From the NCBI RefSeq assembly GCF_000321225.1, contig NW_004450276.1, positions 6,174,227 to 6,238,226 on the forward strand: a stretch of 64,000 nt of DNA, written 5' to 3'. A program made the position numbers and the translations under genes. Source of the DNA: Odobenus rosmarus divergens. Taxonomy: Eukaryota > Chordata > Mammalia > Carnivora > Odobenidae. This document shows positions 11,862 to 23,395 of the stretch, in pieces. The stretch's first letter is position 1, and the number at the start of each line of letters is the position of its first letter. Below the pieces are notes generated by a model, which was not told the origin of the DNA, did no database searches, and was given only the letters and a program-made list of their open reading frames with translations.

Positions 11862-13378
11862 GAAATTTTCACCGAACTAGAACAAATAAACTAAAACTTG
11901 TACGAACCACAAAAGACCCTGAATAACCAAAGCAATCTTGAAAAAGAAGAACAAATCTGGATGTATCACAGTCCCAGATTTCAAGATATACTACAAAACT
12001 GTAGTAATCAAAATAGTATGATACTGGCACAAAAATACATAGCTCATTAGAACAGAATAGAGAGCCCAGAGATAAACCCGCAACTATATGGTCAATTAAT
12101 CTATGACAAAGGAGGCAAGAATATGCAATGGGAAAAAGACAGTCTCTTCAACAAATGGTGTTGGGAAAACTGGACAGCTACATGCAGAAGGATGAAATTG
12201 AGACCATTTTCTTACACCATACACAAAAATAAACTCAAAATGACCTCAATGTGAGACCTGAGACCATAAAAATCCTGTAAGAGAGCACAGGCAGTAATTT
12301 CTCTGACATCAGCTGTAGCTACATTTTTCTAGATGTCTCCTGAGGCAAGGGAAACAAAAGCAAAAATAAACTATTGGAACTACATCAAAATAAAAAGGGC
12401 TTTTGCACAGCAAAGGAAACCACCAACAAAACAAAAAGACAGCCTACTGAATGGGAGAAGACATTTGCAAATGATATATCTAATAAGGGGTTAATATCCA
12501 AAATATACAAAGAAGTTATACAACTCAACACTGATAAAACAAATAATCTGATTTAAAATTGGGCAGAGTAGACATTTTTCGAGAGAAGATATACAGATAG
12601 CCAACAGACATATGAAAAGGTGCTTAACATCATTCATCATCAGGGAAATGCAAATAAAAGCCACAATGAGATATCACCCTACATCTGTCAGAATAGCAAG
12701 AAACAAGTGTTGGTGAGGGTATGGAGAAAAAGGAGCCCTCGTGCACTGTTGGTGGGAATGCAAACTGGTGCAGCCGCTGTGGAAAAGAGCATGGAGGAGG
12801 TTCCTCAAAAAATTAAAAATAGAATTATCATATGATCCAGTAATTCCACAACTGGGAATTTACTCAAAGAATACAAAAACACCAATTCAAGAAGCTATAT
12901 GCACCCCTTTGTTTATTGCAGCATTATTTACATTAGTCACATTATGTAAGCAACCCAAGTGTCTACTGACAGATGAATGGATAAAGAAGATGTGGTGTAT
13001 CTATAATGGAATATTATTCAGCCATAAAAAAGAATGGAATCTTGCTATTTGCAACGACATGGATGGATCTAGAGGGTATAATGTTAAGCAAAATAAGTCA
13101 GACAAAGACAAATACCATATGATTTCACCCATATATGGAATTTAAGAAACAGAACAAAGAAAAAAAGAGACAAAAACCAGACTGAATACAGAGAATAAAC
13201 TGGTAGTTACCGGGGCGGGGGGGAGGTGGGGGGGGATGGGTGAAATAGGTGAAGGGGATTAAGAGAACACTTATTGTGATGAGCACTGGGTGATGTATGC
13301 AAGTGTTGAATCACTATATTGTACACCTAAAATTAATATAACACTGTATATTAACTATACTGGAATTAAAAAGAAAAA
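11862..13378 (+). mobile_element. 5'-truncated carnivore L1 with dead ORF2 C-terminus and 3' UTR
   Basis: About 1.5 kb of L1 3' end, flanked by perfect 14-bp target duplications AAGAACCAAGCATG at 11848-11861 and 13379-13392. The 5' part encodes the end of the ORF2 reverse transcriptase/endonuclease protein, seen as broken frames at about 12374-12556 and 12741-13145. Stops and frame changes between them make it a pseudogene. A G-rich 3' UTR and an A-rich tail follow. Truncation fits normal target-primed reverse transcription. It is the most clearly delimited L1 in the window. Confidence 0.92.
13212..13240 (+). other. G-rich tract in L1 3' UTR, G-quadruplex candidate
   Basis: Runs of 4, 7 and 9 G residues separated by one to three other bases meet the usual G3+ quadruplex pattern. 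G-rich 3' UTR tracts are known in mammalian L1. Folding is inferred. Confidence 0.6.
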
Positions 13379-13521
13379 AAGAACCAAGCATGTAACTAAA
13401 AAAAAAAAGAAAGAAAACAAAACAAAAACAGCAATGACTTAAGGAAAACAGGAAGAATTAATAGATAACAAATATAAAAGGGAAAATAAATAAACAAAAG
13501 ACAAAACAAAAATCCCCAGAC

Positions 13522-13946
13522 TTGTTGTACCCCACTCCACCAGACCCCTTTTGGGTTCAAGGCCATTGCTGGGAGAACTGGCTGCTGCTGGTTCGCAGTT
13601 GAATTCATCCTCTGGAATTACCCGTAGCCAAAGGAAGCTGCCTCGCATTAAGTTTATGCCCCTCCATCAAAGGCGGCCCATATCCAATGGCTGGTCAATG
13701 CAAGGAGACAAAGACCCAGTGCCCCATGCCTTGATTTGGTACATCTCCGAAAGGCTACTCAGCCTCATAGCCCCCTGTGGAATCAGCTGAGGCTGCTACT
13801 GTAACTGCACTACAGTTCAACTTCTCTCTTTGCCCAAAACTCTCTCTCTTGTTCTCTCAAAGGAGCTATTCCTGAGCCCGTTCCTCAGTAAACTTCCACA
13901 TGCAAATCTCAGAGCGCTGGTTCCTAAGGTCACCCGAACTACAACA
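13522..13946 (+). mobile_element. ERVL-type LTR (5' LTR of the following internal region)
   Basis: About 425 bp starting TGTTGTACCC and ending ACAACA, so it has the TG...CA ends of a retroviral LTR. A variant poly(A) signal AGTAAA lies at about 13887-13892. It is immediately followed by a primer-binding-site-like sequence and retroviral internal sequence, which supports the call. The LTR family was not named by search. Confidence 0.6.
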
Positions 13947-13948
13947 GC

Positions 13949-13966
13949 TAGTACTGGAAGTGGTCC
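13949..13966 (+). other. Primer-binding site, tRNA-Leu-like (degenerate)
   Basis: TAGTACTGGAAGTGGTCC lies two bases after the LTR end, where retroviral reverse transcription is primed. It resembles the complement of a tRNA-Leu 3' end, the primer class used by ERVL elements, with several substitutions. It is a fossil site. Confidence 0.55.
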
Positions 13967-15589
13967 TAGGAAGCAAGCTTTAAAATGAAATTTTGGAGCT
14001 GGATCACCCACTGGCCAGGTAGCAATGAAGACCCTCAGTGGTGATAGACAGAGAATGGATAGCCTCTGGCCTGAGGTAGTGGTGCAATTATTAAACTGTT
14101 CACCATGTGAGTGGAGGTAGGATACTGGTGAGGGAATGCACTGGCAAGTGAAGTATCTCAGGAATTTGAGAGTTAGAGAAAGTAGTAAGTACAAGGATTA
14201 TGAAACTGGCTGCTTCTGAGGACTATGGATGAACTAGAGAAGGACAATGAAAGGCGGAGGTTAACTAATCACCAGTTAAGGGTGAGCATGAAAGTGGGAC
14301 AGTCTCTTCGGTACCATATAAAGAGACTCTCATCTCCTATGAGCAGAGACCAGAAAAGGGTGAGGGTCAAGCCCAGCACTCATTATAAGAGTAGCAGAGC
14401 TTCAAAAGAGGTTGAATTCTCAAGCTAGGCCAATCTACTACCCAAAGTTAGGATCTGTTAGGACAGAGCTGGCCCTAAGGCATGGGATGGGGACATCTTG
14501 ACTTCCTACATTTTCCCCAGCCTCTGGGCTTGCAGAAGTGGCCCTCCCATAAGAGGCCAGCACTCCTCCCTTGCTTGAAGACAATGCAGAGTCCTCTGCC
14601 TTGCAAGACCACAGGCATTCCTCTCAGAGACCTCCCTCCCCTCCTAGCCATCAGACAAATAAAATAAGGGTTAAGACATAACATAATCCAGTCTGCTGAG
14701 GGAGAGAAGAGATTATGTCCCCAAAAGGACCCATAGGACCAAGCTACCAGTAGAAGCCAGGAGTGTATAATTGGGACAGATCTTGAGGGTATTGGATCAA
14801 AGTAGATGGAAAAGAAAGCTGGATAAAGGAAAGCTGACCAATGTTGACAATCCTATGACCTACAACCCAACAGGCACCCTGGGAGAGGATGCCAACCAAC
14901 ACTGCTGGGCTGGCTCTCCGAGGCTGGTAGGAAACTCAGCTGCAGTCGTCGAGGAGGGAATGCCAGAGATGTGAGAGCAAACCAGAAAATACAGGTTTCA
15001 GAGTGTTCAGAAAAGTGGTCTAGAGTGGTTATACTATTTCCAGCCAGAAAACTTACCCACCAACAATGTCCTGTGGCAGAGCCTGGAGGATACTCTGTTT
15101 AATAAACAGGGAAAGCACTGGGATGAGGGGCACCAATGTCACGAGGAAAGTCAGCGTTGCTGTCTTGTGTAACGACTTCTTGGGCTGACACTGGGAATGC
15201 TCTTACAGAACAGGTTTCCCTAATAGCAATCGGGTGATAGAGTCCTGAGGTAACGGAGGGCAGATGGTGAGCAATTATTTTAATGACTGGCAAGGTTAGA
15301 CTGAAGGTGTAGGGGTCTGACCCACTGAGTTAAGGAGATGCTTAATAGAACACAGCATCCTTAGGGACAAGATGGATGAGCAGCCAATAAGCATATTGGT
15401 CAAACTATACAATCAAAGGAGTCAAGGATGGATCTTCGGGAGGCTGAGTAGCCACCCCAATCAAAAACTACTGTACTCAGCCTAGTTTCTGGATCTGAGT
15501 CATTACTCAGGTTGAAAACCCACTGACTGAAGGATGGACTGGGCCGCAGGAGGAAGAGTCCTGTCACTCATATCCAGTATGTATGATAA
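13967..15589 (+). pseudogene. ERVL-like gag region, decayed
   Basis: This position between the primer-binding site and the protease motif corresponds to gag. The sequence is GC-richer than its surroundings. It keeps only short plus-strand frames, for example 14225-14428, rich in charged residues and plausibly a helical gag relic, and 14771-14974. No intact matrix, capsid or zinc-knuckle domain is visible. The assignment rests mainly on position, and coding capacity is lost. Confidence 0.5.
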
Positions 15590-15975
15590 AGATTCTCCCA
15601 ATCCTTCTGCCCCACAGGGACATAGTCATTTATTATGGTACACTGGGGAAAGAGGAATTACCAGATATTTCAAGGACACAGAGTCGGAATTAACATTGAT
15701 ACCCAAAGACCTAAATTGTCATTATGCTCCCCATGCCATCCCCACGCCCCTCCACTCCCATTAGAGTGGGCACTTTCACAAGACAGGTAATAAATGGCAT
15801 GTGTGGTTTCATGAACCACCCAGCAGTGCTGAATGCATAAATGCATAATTGGAATGGATATACTTAGTAGTTGGCAAAAAGCCCCACATTGGTTTCTTGG
15901 CCTGTGGGGCATGAGCTACCCTCTGGGAAAGGCTACATAGAAACTCTTAGAGTACCCCCTCCTGCCCCCAGCCTA
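15590..15975 (+). pseudogene. ERVL-like protease relic
   Basis: A plus-strand frame at 15675-15707 reads DTESELTLIPK, the retroviral aspartic-protease active-site region with the essential glycine of D-T/S-G replaced by glutamate. At about 15837-15880 the sequence can be read as CIIGMDILSSWQK, a typical downstream segment of ERVL protease. A duplicated ATGCATAA precedes it and frame shifts separate the two motifs. The enzyme cannot be functional. It lies between the gag region and reverse transcriptase, in the expected order. Confidence 0.75.
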
Positions 15976-17640
15976 GCTGGTAAACAAAAACAAAATCATG
16001 TCATGAGGAAAAGGGCAGAGATTACTGCCATCCTTGAACATCCAAAGGATGCATTTGACTCACTGGCCTGACTTTTCCAAAAACCACATGATTCCTGGAG
16101 GATGACCTATTAAGTAGTAGCCCCAATGGTACCATGGCCTCGAGTGTATGGCATATGGTCATCTAACCAGGAAGGAGGGTCAGAAGCAGTTTGCATTTAT
16201 GTGGGACAGACACAAGAATGTGTTTCCAGTCGAGTTCCAGGGCTAGGTTAATTCTTTCACCCCTGGTCATAATATGATCTGAGGGGACCCGCACTGTCCA
16301 GATATGCAGAACATCATGGTGGTCTGCTCTACCAATGACATCGTGTCAGGGAGACCAGATAAGAAAGAAGGAAAAGCACCTTGGAGGCGTTGGTAATACA
16401 CATGTGATCCAGAGAGTGGGAAATGAAGCCCACAGAGAGTCAGGACCACCACAGTAGTGAAGTTATAAGGAATCCTATGGTCTGAAGCACCCCTTCCAAA
16501 AGTAATTGGCAAAGTGTTGCATCTCACAATTCCCACCACTAGGAAAAGAGCAAAATGCCTGCTAGAACTCTCAGGTACCACACTCAAGAACACTGTTTCA
16601 ACCCATTTATTAGGTGACATGAAGGGTTGCCAGTTCTGAGTAGGGTCTAGAGCAGGAAAGGGCACTGTGGGAAGTCCGGGCTGCAATGCAAGCCATCTTG
16701 CCATTCGGACCACACGATTCAACATACCCTGTGGTATTAGATGTGTCTTTGTTTGCTAGGAAGAGATGCCTTGTGGGGTTAACGGCAGTTCCAAAAATGA
16801 GAATCACAATACAGACCCCTACAGTTCTGGACCAAGGCCATGCTATCTGCAGCAAATAGTTACACATCATTTAAAAACCACCTTTGGTGGCAAGCGGGTG
16901 GCTCAATCAGTTAAGCATCCAACTCTTGGTTTTGGCTCAGGTCATGATCTCAGGGTCGGAGACTGAGCCCTGAATCAGACTCCATGCTCAGCACGGAGTC
17001 TGCTTGTCCCTCTCCCTCCTCCTCGGCCTCTCTCCCCCTCAAATACATAAATAAAATCTAAAAACAAAAAACAAAACAAAAACCACCTTTGAACATGCTC
17101 CTAGACCCTGGTAACAGAATGCCTCTCATCCAGTGATCATGACACCAGAACTGCCCATCCTGAGCTGGGTCCTATCAGACCCACAAGGTTATAAGGTTGA
17201 GCAGGCCCAGCAGCAATCCACTATAAAAGGAAGTGATACATCTGGGATCAGGGCAAAAGGAGATAAGCAAACCACATGGTCAGGTGGCCTAAACCCCCAT
17301 TTCATGCACCAGTGTTGCATCTCCCTCAGTCAACATCTATGGCCATACTGGGGGTAAAGGGGTCAGGGTGGGAGGAGGTCTCTTCTGACCAGATGACAAC
17401 AGAGGAAAAAGGCAGCCTATCACAAATGGGTCAGTTCAGTATGTGGGTGCAAGCCAAAAATGTACAGCAACTATACTACTGCCCCACTCAGGAGTGACCC
17501 TGAAAGGCAGCAACGAGGACCAAGCCTTTCAATGGGCAGAGTTTCATTCAGGTGGTGCCCTCTGTATGGAGAGGGACATAGCCCAAGGTAAGAATATATA
17601 TAGACTCAAGGTAGTGGTGAGTGGCTTGGCTGGTTAGTCT
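15976..17640 (+). pseudogene. ERVL-like reverse transcriptase / RNase H relic
   Basis: The start of the polymerase region is readable at about 15985-16071 in the frame ending DAFDSLA. Further on the reading frame is broken repeatedly. The catalytic YxDD box area is expected near 16310-16350, but only a scrambled remnant is visible. A SINEC interrupts the region at 16887-17077. The RNase H end is recognisable at about 17440-17637, where a frame ends near VSGLAG. Integrase and a 3' LTR were not found. Long minus-strand frames here, such as 16267-16725, are shadows. Confidence 0.65.
16887..17077 (+). mobile_element. SINEC inserted in the ERVL pol relic
   Basis: Plus-strand copy with perfect 14-bp target duplications AAAAACCACCTTTG at 16873-16886 and 17078-17091. 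The insertion post-dates the retroviral element. Confidence 0.94.
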
Positions 17641-17644
17641 GGGG

Positions 17645-18145
17645 CTACAAAAGTAACAGATCAAAAGAGTGGTGTGGTAGCAAGTCCTCAAAGAAGACCC
17701 CAAATAATTCTGCAATGCCCTCAATGTACATGGCTCTATGCTCATCAATAAGAGGGGCTTGCATCTCCTCCCTGTGGATCTGGGCACAACCCATAAGTGT
17801 TTTGACCAGCAGGATGCAGATAAGAACATTCTCAGACTTTTGTGCCCAGACATTAAGAAAGTCTAGCTTCTTCCAGTCCCTCCCTCTTTGAGCTACTCTA
17901 CTGGAGAGACAGGCCCATGTGGAGAAAGGGGCCAGATGGAGGAGTCTGAGGTGCCAGAAATCTAGTCCCAGCCCCAATCTGGCTGCAAACACATGAGAGA
18001 CCCCAAGAAATACCAGGAAAGGCATTGCTTAGCTGAGCCCCAGTCAACTCAAGGAATCAAGAGATCAGGTGTTGTTTTAAGCCACTGAATTTTATCGTGC
18101 GTAACTTTATTATGCAACCATAGATCCCTGAAACAGAACTTGGTG
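17645..18145 (+). mobile_element. MaLR (MLT1-like) LTR
   Basis: The 3' part has the characteristic order 'ttgttttaagccactgaat', 'ttattatgcaaccatag', 'ccctgaaacagaacttgg' of an MLT1-class LTR end. The 5' boundary with the ERVL relic is approximate. MaLR elements are non-autonomous relatives of ERVL. Confidence 0.55.
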
Positions 18146-18458
18146 TCTGCAAATTAGGTGTCTACCTTAACACAAAGCAAAAACATGTGGCGTTGACTTT
18201 GGGACCAAGTGGTAAAGAGAAGACAGAGCTCCTTAAAGAGATCATTAGTGAAGGCTTGAAAGACAGTAACAAGATGGCCAGTGGAGACTGAAGGAAAGGG
18301 ACCTGGGTATCGGGTATTAACAGTATGTGGTGCAAACACATCCACAACACAGTGGTGAAACTGTCACCTGCAGTACGGCGGGAAATAGAAAAGGTACCGA
18401 AGGAACTCACAGGTCTGGCTGAGGATATTTATAGGCAGACTGCTGAAAGCTCCAACTG

Positions 18459-18494
18459 TTTTTGCTTTGCTTTGCTTTGTTTTGTTTTGTTTTT
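18459..18494 (+). repeat. (TTTGC)n/(TTTTG)n simple repeat
   Basis: Seven to eight imperfect pentamer units of TTTGC changing to TTTTG inside the MaLR internal sequence. Confidence 0.8.
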
Positions 18495-19340
18495 AGCTGC
18501 CCATGAAAAAATACATGACGGGGAAGATAAGCAAAAAAGGAAGTATAGTTTTCAAGCAGAATTGAGAGGGAACAGGAGGGAACAGGAGGGAATCAGGATT
18601 TAATGGATTTTTTGAAAGCAGGGCTGTCTCTCCAGGTGAAGCAAGCATCTCAAGGTAAGAAATGGACTCAGAGGGAAAACAAGATCAAATCCAGGACCCT
18701 GAGAGTAAAACATGCCTGAGTGATAAGTTCAGATCAAGGATGGAACTAGAAGACACTTTGGTGAAACCCCAGGAAGATTTTAGGTGATGTGTCATAGAGC
18801 CTTTCAGCTGAACAAAGAGCCTTCAAAGAAATCCTGAGGGCATGCCTCGCAGCTAGACAACAGGCCTTCTAAGAACCATAAGGAAGTTGTTCCAGAGCAA
18901 TTTCACAGTCCTGTTTCAGAAAGTAGGCAGGTGTGGCTTTTACCAAAAGGAGTTGATTATGAGCTGATCCACTCGAAATGCACGATGTTTTTAAAGGAAC
19001 TGAATCCATTTGGACGGAAAGGGATAGAGACAGTTCATCCTGAAAAGAGGTCTCTGGGCCTTCAAATTTCTATAGGGAGTAAGCAGACTCAGCAAACTGT
19101 CTGGCTTTCCATTTATTATGGAAAAGGAAGGATGATTCAGGGTAGAGACAAGAGGCTCGGGAACTATGCTCACAGATCAGGGCTGGCCTACAGTGAAGGA
19201 CTGGCAACATGTGCCCAGCTGGATTTCAAAGTTACTATATGAATCAGTGCATGTCTATTGTTTCCCCCTTTGGGCTATTGCGATTTTCCTTTTCCTGCCT
19301 CATCGTTCTTGGGTGAGTGTTGAGCAAGTAATTCATCTCT

Positions 19341-19505
19341 CTTTTTTTTTTAAGATTTTATTTATTTGTGAGAGAGAGAAAGAAAGAGAGAACAAGCAGA
19401 CTCCCCGCTGAGCAGAGAGCCCAACGCGGGGCTTGATCCAGGACCCCGGGATCATGACCGGAGCCAAAGGCAAACGCTTAGCCGACTGAGCCACCCAGGC
19501 GCCCC
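19341..19505 (-). mobile_element. SINEC
   Basis: Minus-strand copy flanked by AAGTAATTCATCTCT (19326-19340) and AAGTAATTTATCTCT (19506-19520), a 15-bp target duplication with one mismatch. Confidence 0.94.
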
Positions 19506-19610
19506 AAGTAATTTATCTCTTTTATAGTTCTTTAGAGCAAGAGGACCCATACCTAAGAAGCTATGTTCAAGGAAACACACCTGAGAAGTCCCATCTACAC
19601 CTACACCTAA

Positions 19611-19795
19611 TTTTTTTTTTTTTTTTTTTAGAGGGAGCAAGAAGGGAGGTGGTGGGGGAGAGGGAGAGAGTGAATCCTAAGCAGGCTCCATGCCGAACAC
19701 AAAGCCTGACTTGGGGCTAATCTCACGACCCTGAGATCAGGACCTGAGCCGAAACACAGTCAGATGCTAACCAACTGAGCCACCCAGGTGTCCCT
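19611..19795 (-). mobile_element. Older SINEC
   Basis: T-rich tail at left, diverged body, and the head seen as CTGAGCCACCCAGGTGTCCC at right. The body differs from the young copies. Confidence 0.88.
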
Positions 19796-19870
19796 CACTT
19801 ACACCGAATTTAATGATGAGATCCTGGATTCTCAGACTTCCCTTGTTCTTGAGGATTTTGAGTCTTGAGA

Positions 19871-20335
19871 AAGGACTGGTCAAGTATTCTATAGGATGAG
19901 GCTTTATTGAAATTTGTCTAATGTTTTCATCATGAATAAACTGGGATTATGAGTTTGGGGAAGGAAGACCACAGAGGTGAAATGCCATCATGTCAAGGGT
20001 ACATACTATCAACATGACATATCACTACTGATGTTGTCCTTGATCGCTTGGCTGAGGCGGTGTTTGTCAGGTTTCTTCACTGTAAAGTTACTCTTTCCTC
20101 GCTCCCCCCCACCCCTTTCCATATTGTACTCTTTTGAAGAAAATCACTATGCACAACACACACTTAAGGAGTGGGGAATTATCCTCTCCCTTTCCTTCAG
20201 AGCCCACCTTCTCAAAAAATTAAATGTCCTTAAGTAGGGTTCTGGGTTCTCAGTTGTTTCCATCGGTTTACTTGCATCAATACTCTAATGGCTTATATAC
20301 TTTATAATAGATCTTAAATAAGGAGGGGGATAAAT
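19871..20335 (-). mobile_element. Old L1M 3' UTR segment
   Basis: Contains a conserved old-L1 3' UTR order in reverse complement ('gggtacatactatcaacatg', 'tgtttgtcaggtttcttcac', 'tgtaaagttactctttcc'). The subfamily is not resolved and boundaries are approximate. Confidence 0.5.
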
Positions 20336-20339
20336 CCCC

Positions 20340-21665
20340 TCAAAATAATTTTTAAAAAATTTTAATTGCAGTGAAAATATACATAACATGAAATTTGCCA
20401 TCTTTATCATTTTAAGTGTACAGTCCTATTAAGTACATTCACATCGTTGTGCAACCAGTCTCCAGAACTCTTCTCATTTTGCAAAACTAAAACTCTATAC
20501 CCATTAAACCACAGCTCCACATTCTCCCCTTCCCCCAGCCTCTGGCAACCACCAACCTCAGTACTTTGTTTCTGAATTTGACTACTCTAGGTACATCATA
20601 GAGATGGCATCATACAATATTTGTATTTTTGTGGCAGGCTTATTTTACTTAGCATAAAGTCCTCAAGGTTTACCCATGTTGTTGTGATGTCAGAATTTCC
20701 CTCCTTTTCAAGGCAAAATAATATTCCATTATATATATATAGCACATATTGCTTATCCGTTCATCTGTCAATGGCCACTTGGGGTGTTTCCACATTTTGG
20801 CTACTATGAATAATTCTACTATGAACATGGTGTACAAATACCTCTTTGACATCCTGTTTTCAATCCTCTTGTTTATGTACCCAGAAGCAAAATTGCTGGA
20901 CCTTATGGTAATTCTATGTTTAATTTTTTTGAGGAACCACCATACTGTTTTCCATAGTGGCTGCACCATCTTCCATTCCCACCAGCAATACACATGGGTT
21001 CCAATTTCTCCATGACCTCATCAACATTTGTTATTTTCTGCTCATTGTGGTTATTCTGTTATTTTTAATGGTAGTCATCTTAATGCAGGTGAGGTGATAT
21101 CTCACTGTGGATTTGATTTGCATTTCCCTAAGTGATTAGTGATGTCCAGTTTCTTAAATGTCTATTTGAGTGTTTTGTCCACTCTTTAATTGGGTTGTTT
21201 TTTAATTGTTGAGTTATAGAAGTTCTTTCTGTATTCTAGCTATTAACCCTTTATCAGATATACTATTTGCAAATATTTTCTCCCATCCCATGGGCTGCCT
21301 TTTCACTCAATTGACAGTGTTGTTCATTTGCACAGAGTTTTTAATTCTAAAGTAGTCCAATTTATCTATTTTTAATTTGTTGCGTGTGCTTGCTGTCACA
21401 TCAGTGAAATCATGGCCAAATCCAGTGTCATGAAGATTTCCCCCTATGTTTTCTTCTAAGAGTTTTGTAATTTTCCATCTTTTTTAGGTATTTGATTTTG
21501 TATATGATGTAAGGTAAGGACTCAACTTTATTCTTTTGCATGTGGAAATCCAGTATTCCCCATACCATTTGTTCAAAAGACTATGCTTTCTCCCTTGAAT
21601 GATCTGTGCACTCTTGTTGAAAATCATTTGATCATATATACAAAGGTTTATATGTAAGCTCCCTA
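20340..21665 (-). mobile_element. L1M-type L1, 3' end of ORF2 and 3' UTR
   Basis: Reverse complement of an L1 3' end. It starts at left with 3' UTR ('aaaatatacataacatgaaa') and continues through ORF2 ('ataatattccattatatata', 'ccatagtggctgcaccatc', 'tgatttgcatttccctaag'). Frames are interrupted. A minus-strand frame at 20670-20993 still reads as the ORF2 C-terminal region, but it is a fragment. Confidence 0.85.
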
Positions 21666-21746
21666 TTCTCCCTCAGTGTTAATTTTAAGAGAGAAAAGTA
21701 GAATTCAAACTTGTATATATAGTATGAATTCAGGTATTATTTTTAT

Positions 21747-21920
21747 TTTTAAATTTTATTTATTTGTTTTTTTTAGAGGGGGGAGGGAGAGAGAATCTTA
21801 AGCTTGCTCCACACTCCATGCAGTGCCCAATGTGGGGCTCGATCCCAGGACCCTGAGATTATGACCTGAGCTGAAATCAAGAGTTGGATGCTTAACTGAC
21901 AGAGCCACCCAGGTGCCCCG
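21747..21920 (-). mobile_element. SINEC
   Basis: Minus-strand copy with target duplications AGGTATTATTTTTAT at 21732-21746 and 21921-21935. Confidence 0.95.
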
Positions 21921-22073
21921 AGGTATTATTTTTATGTTATAAAAATGTCAGCTAACAAATAAAAATCATACATGTTTATTATAGATAATTTGGAAAGTAA
22001 AGTATAAAAAAGAAAAACATCACTGATAATCTTGTTTTGGTGTATTTCATTCACCATCAAGAAATATTTATAG

Positions 22074-22266
22074 GGCGCCTGGGTGGCTCAGTTGGTTAAG
22101 CGACTGCCTTCGGCTCAGGTCATGATCCCGGAGTCCCGGGATCGAGTCCCACATCGGGCTCCCGGCTCGGCGGGGAGCCTGCTTCTCCCTCTGACCTTCT
22201 CCCCTCTCATAATGTTTCTCTCTCTCTCTCTCTCAAATAAATAAATAAAATCTTTAAAAAAAAAAA
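22074..22266 (+). mobile_element. SINEC, young copy
   Basis: Begins GGCGCCTGGGTGGCTCAGTT with an intact CpG-containing head. Perfect 15-bp target duplications AAGAAATATTTATAG lie at 22059-22073 and 22267-22281. Confidence 0.96.
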
Positions 22267-22383
22267 AAGAAATATTTATAGATCACTAATGTAAGTAATT
22301 CAGTCTCATTACAAAATTGGGATCATGCTTTTGGACAGTTTGTATCTAGCTTTTTACACCTATTCTCCAAAGGCATATTTCCT

Positions 22384-22564
22384 TTTTTAAAAAGATTTTA
22401 TTTATTTGAGAGAGAAGGAGAGAGCACAAGCAGGGGGAGCAGCAGGCAGAGGGAGAGGGAGAAGCAGGTTCCCCACCAAGCAGAGAGCCTGATGCTGCTC
22501 GATCCCAGCATCATGACCTAAGCCAAAGGCAGATGCCCAACCGAATGAGCCACCCAGGCGCCCC
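22384..22564 (-). mobile_element. SINEC
   Basis: Minus-strand copy with perfect 16-bp target duplications CAAAGGCATATTTCCT at 22368-22383 and 22565-22580. Confidence 0.95.
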
Positions 22565-23063
22565 CAAAGGCATATTTCCTGAAAAATATTATGTAAATGG
22601 CTATATAGTATTCTGATGTCTAAAAAACATACCATAATTTATTTCACTACTTCCATTAGTGTTGCATATTTTATCTTATTTATGATTTCTATTAAAAATA
22701 ATGTAGTAAATATCACTGTACTTAAATTTTATAGATATTTATTATTATAACCTTAGGCATACACTACTTTGATAACAATGAAGAATTTCCTTTAAAAAAA
22801 AAGAAAGTAAAACTTTGCTCTGGATTCTTATATGCTGACCCTTCCTAGGATGCCTTTCCTTAATGGTATCAAAAATTAGACTTTTCATAACTTCAAACAT
22901 TTTTTTTCACAGATTAGATTTTCCTTTATAGTTATTTATACTTTCAAAATAACAGGATGACTATTTGTTTTCTTCCAACAGAGGACTCTGGATTAAAATT
23001 CTTAAGATTTTAGAATATATTATTTGGAAAATTACTGAGTCATCTTCTCTTACTATACCTTTT

Positions 23064-23270
23064 TTTTTTTTAAGATTTATTTATTTGACAGAGAGAGAGA
23101 GAAAGAGCACAAGCAGGAGGAGTGGCAGACAGAGGGAGAGGAAGAAGCAGGTTCTCCCCCAAGTGGGGGAGCCCGATGTGGGGCTCGATGTGGGGCTCAA
23201 TCCCAGGACCTGGAGATCATGACCTGAGCCAAAGGCAGATGCTTAACCAACTGAGCCACCCAGGCACCCT
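23064..23270 (-). mobile_element. SINEC with small internal duplication
   Basis: Minus-strand copy flanked by TCTTACTATACCTTTT (23048-23063) and TCTTACTGCACCTTTT (23271-23286), two mismatches in 16. GATGTGGGGCTC is duplicated in tandem near 23174-23198. Confidence 0.94.
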
Positions 23271-23395
23271 TCTTACTGCACCTTTTAACCTCAAATCTCA
23301 TCTTGATTTTAAAGTTTAAAATTTATTTTCAGAAATAAAATTTTAATTAATTTAAATGCTATAATAATTTCTACAAGGTTGTTTTTATTTCATGT

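Larger units (their letters stand above)
18146..19870 (+). mobile_element. MaLR internal sequence (MLT1-int-like)
   Basis: Purine-rich, moderately GC-rich sequence follows the LTR. It ends with segments typical of MaLR interiors, such as 'gtgcccagctggatttca' and 'gatgagatcctggattctc'. Two minus-strand SINEs interrupt it (19341-19505 and 19611-19795). MaLR internals are not known to encode a complete pol, and none is seen. Confidence 0.55.

Noticed and set aside
12741..13145. 134-aa open frame as a possible gene
   Set aside because: It is the C-terminal part of L1 ORF2 in a 5'-truncated insertion, without promoter or intact protein.
16267..16725. 152-aa minus-strand open frame
   Set aside because: Antisense to the decayed ERVL pol region, which reads in order on the plus strand. 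No domain on the minus strand.
20670..20993. 107-aa minus-strand open frame
   Set aside because: L1 ORF2 C-terminal fragment in an old element.
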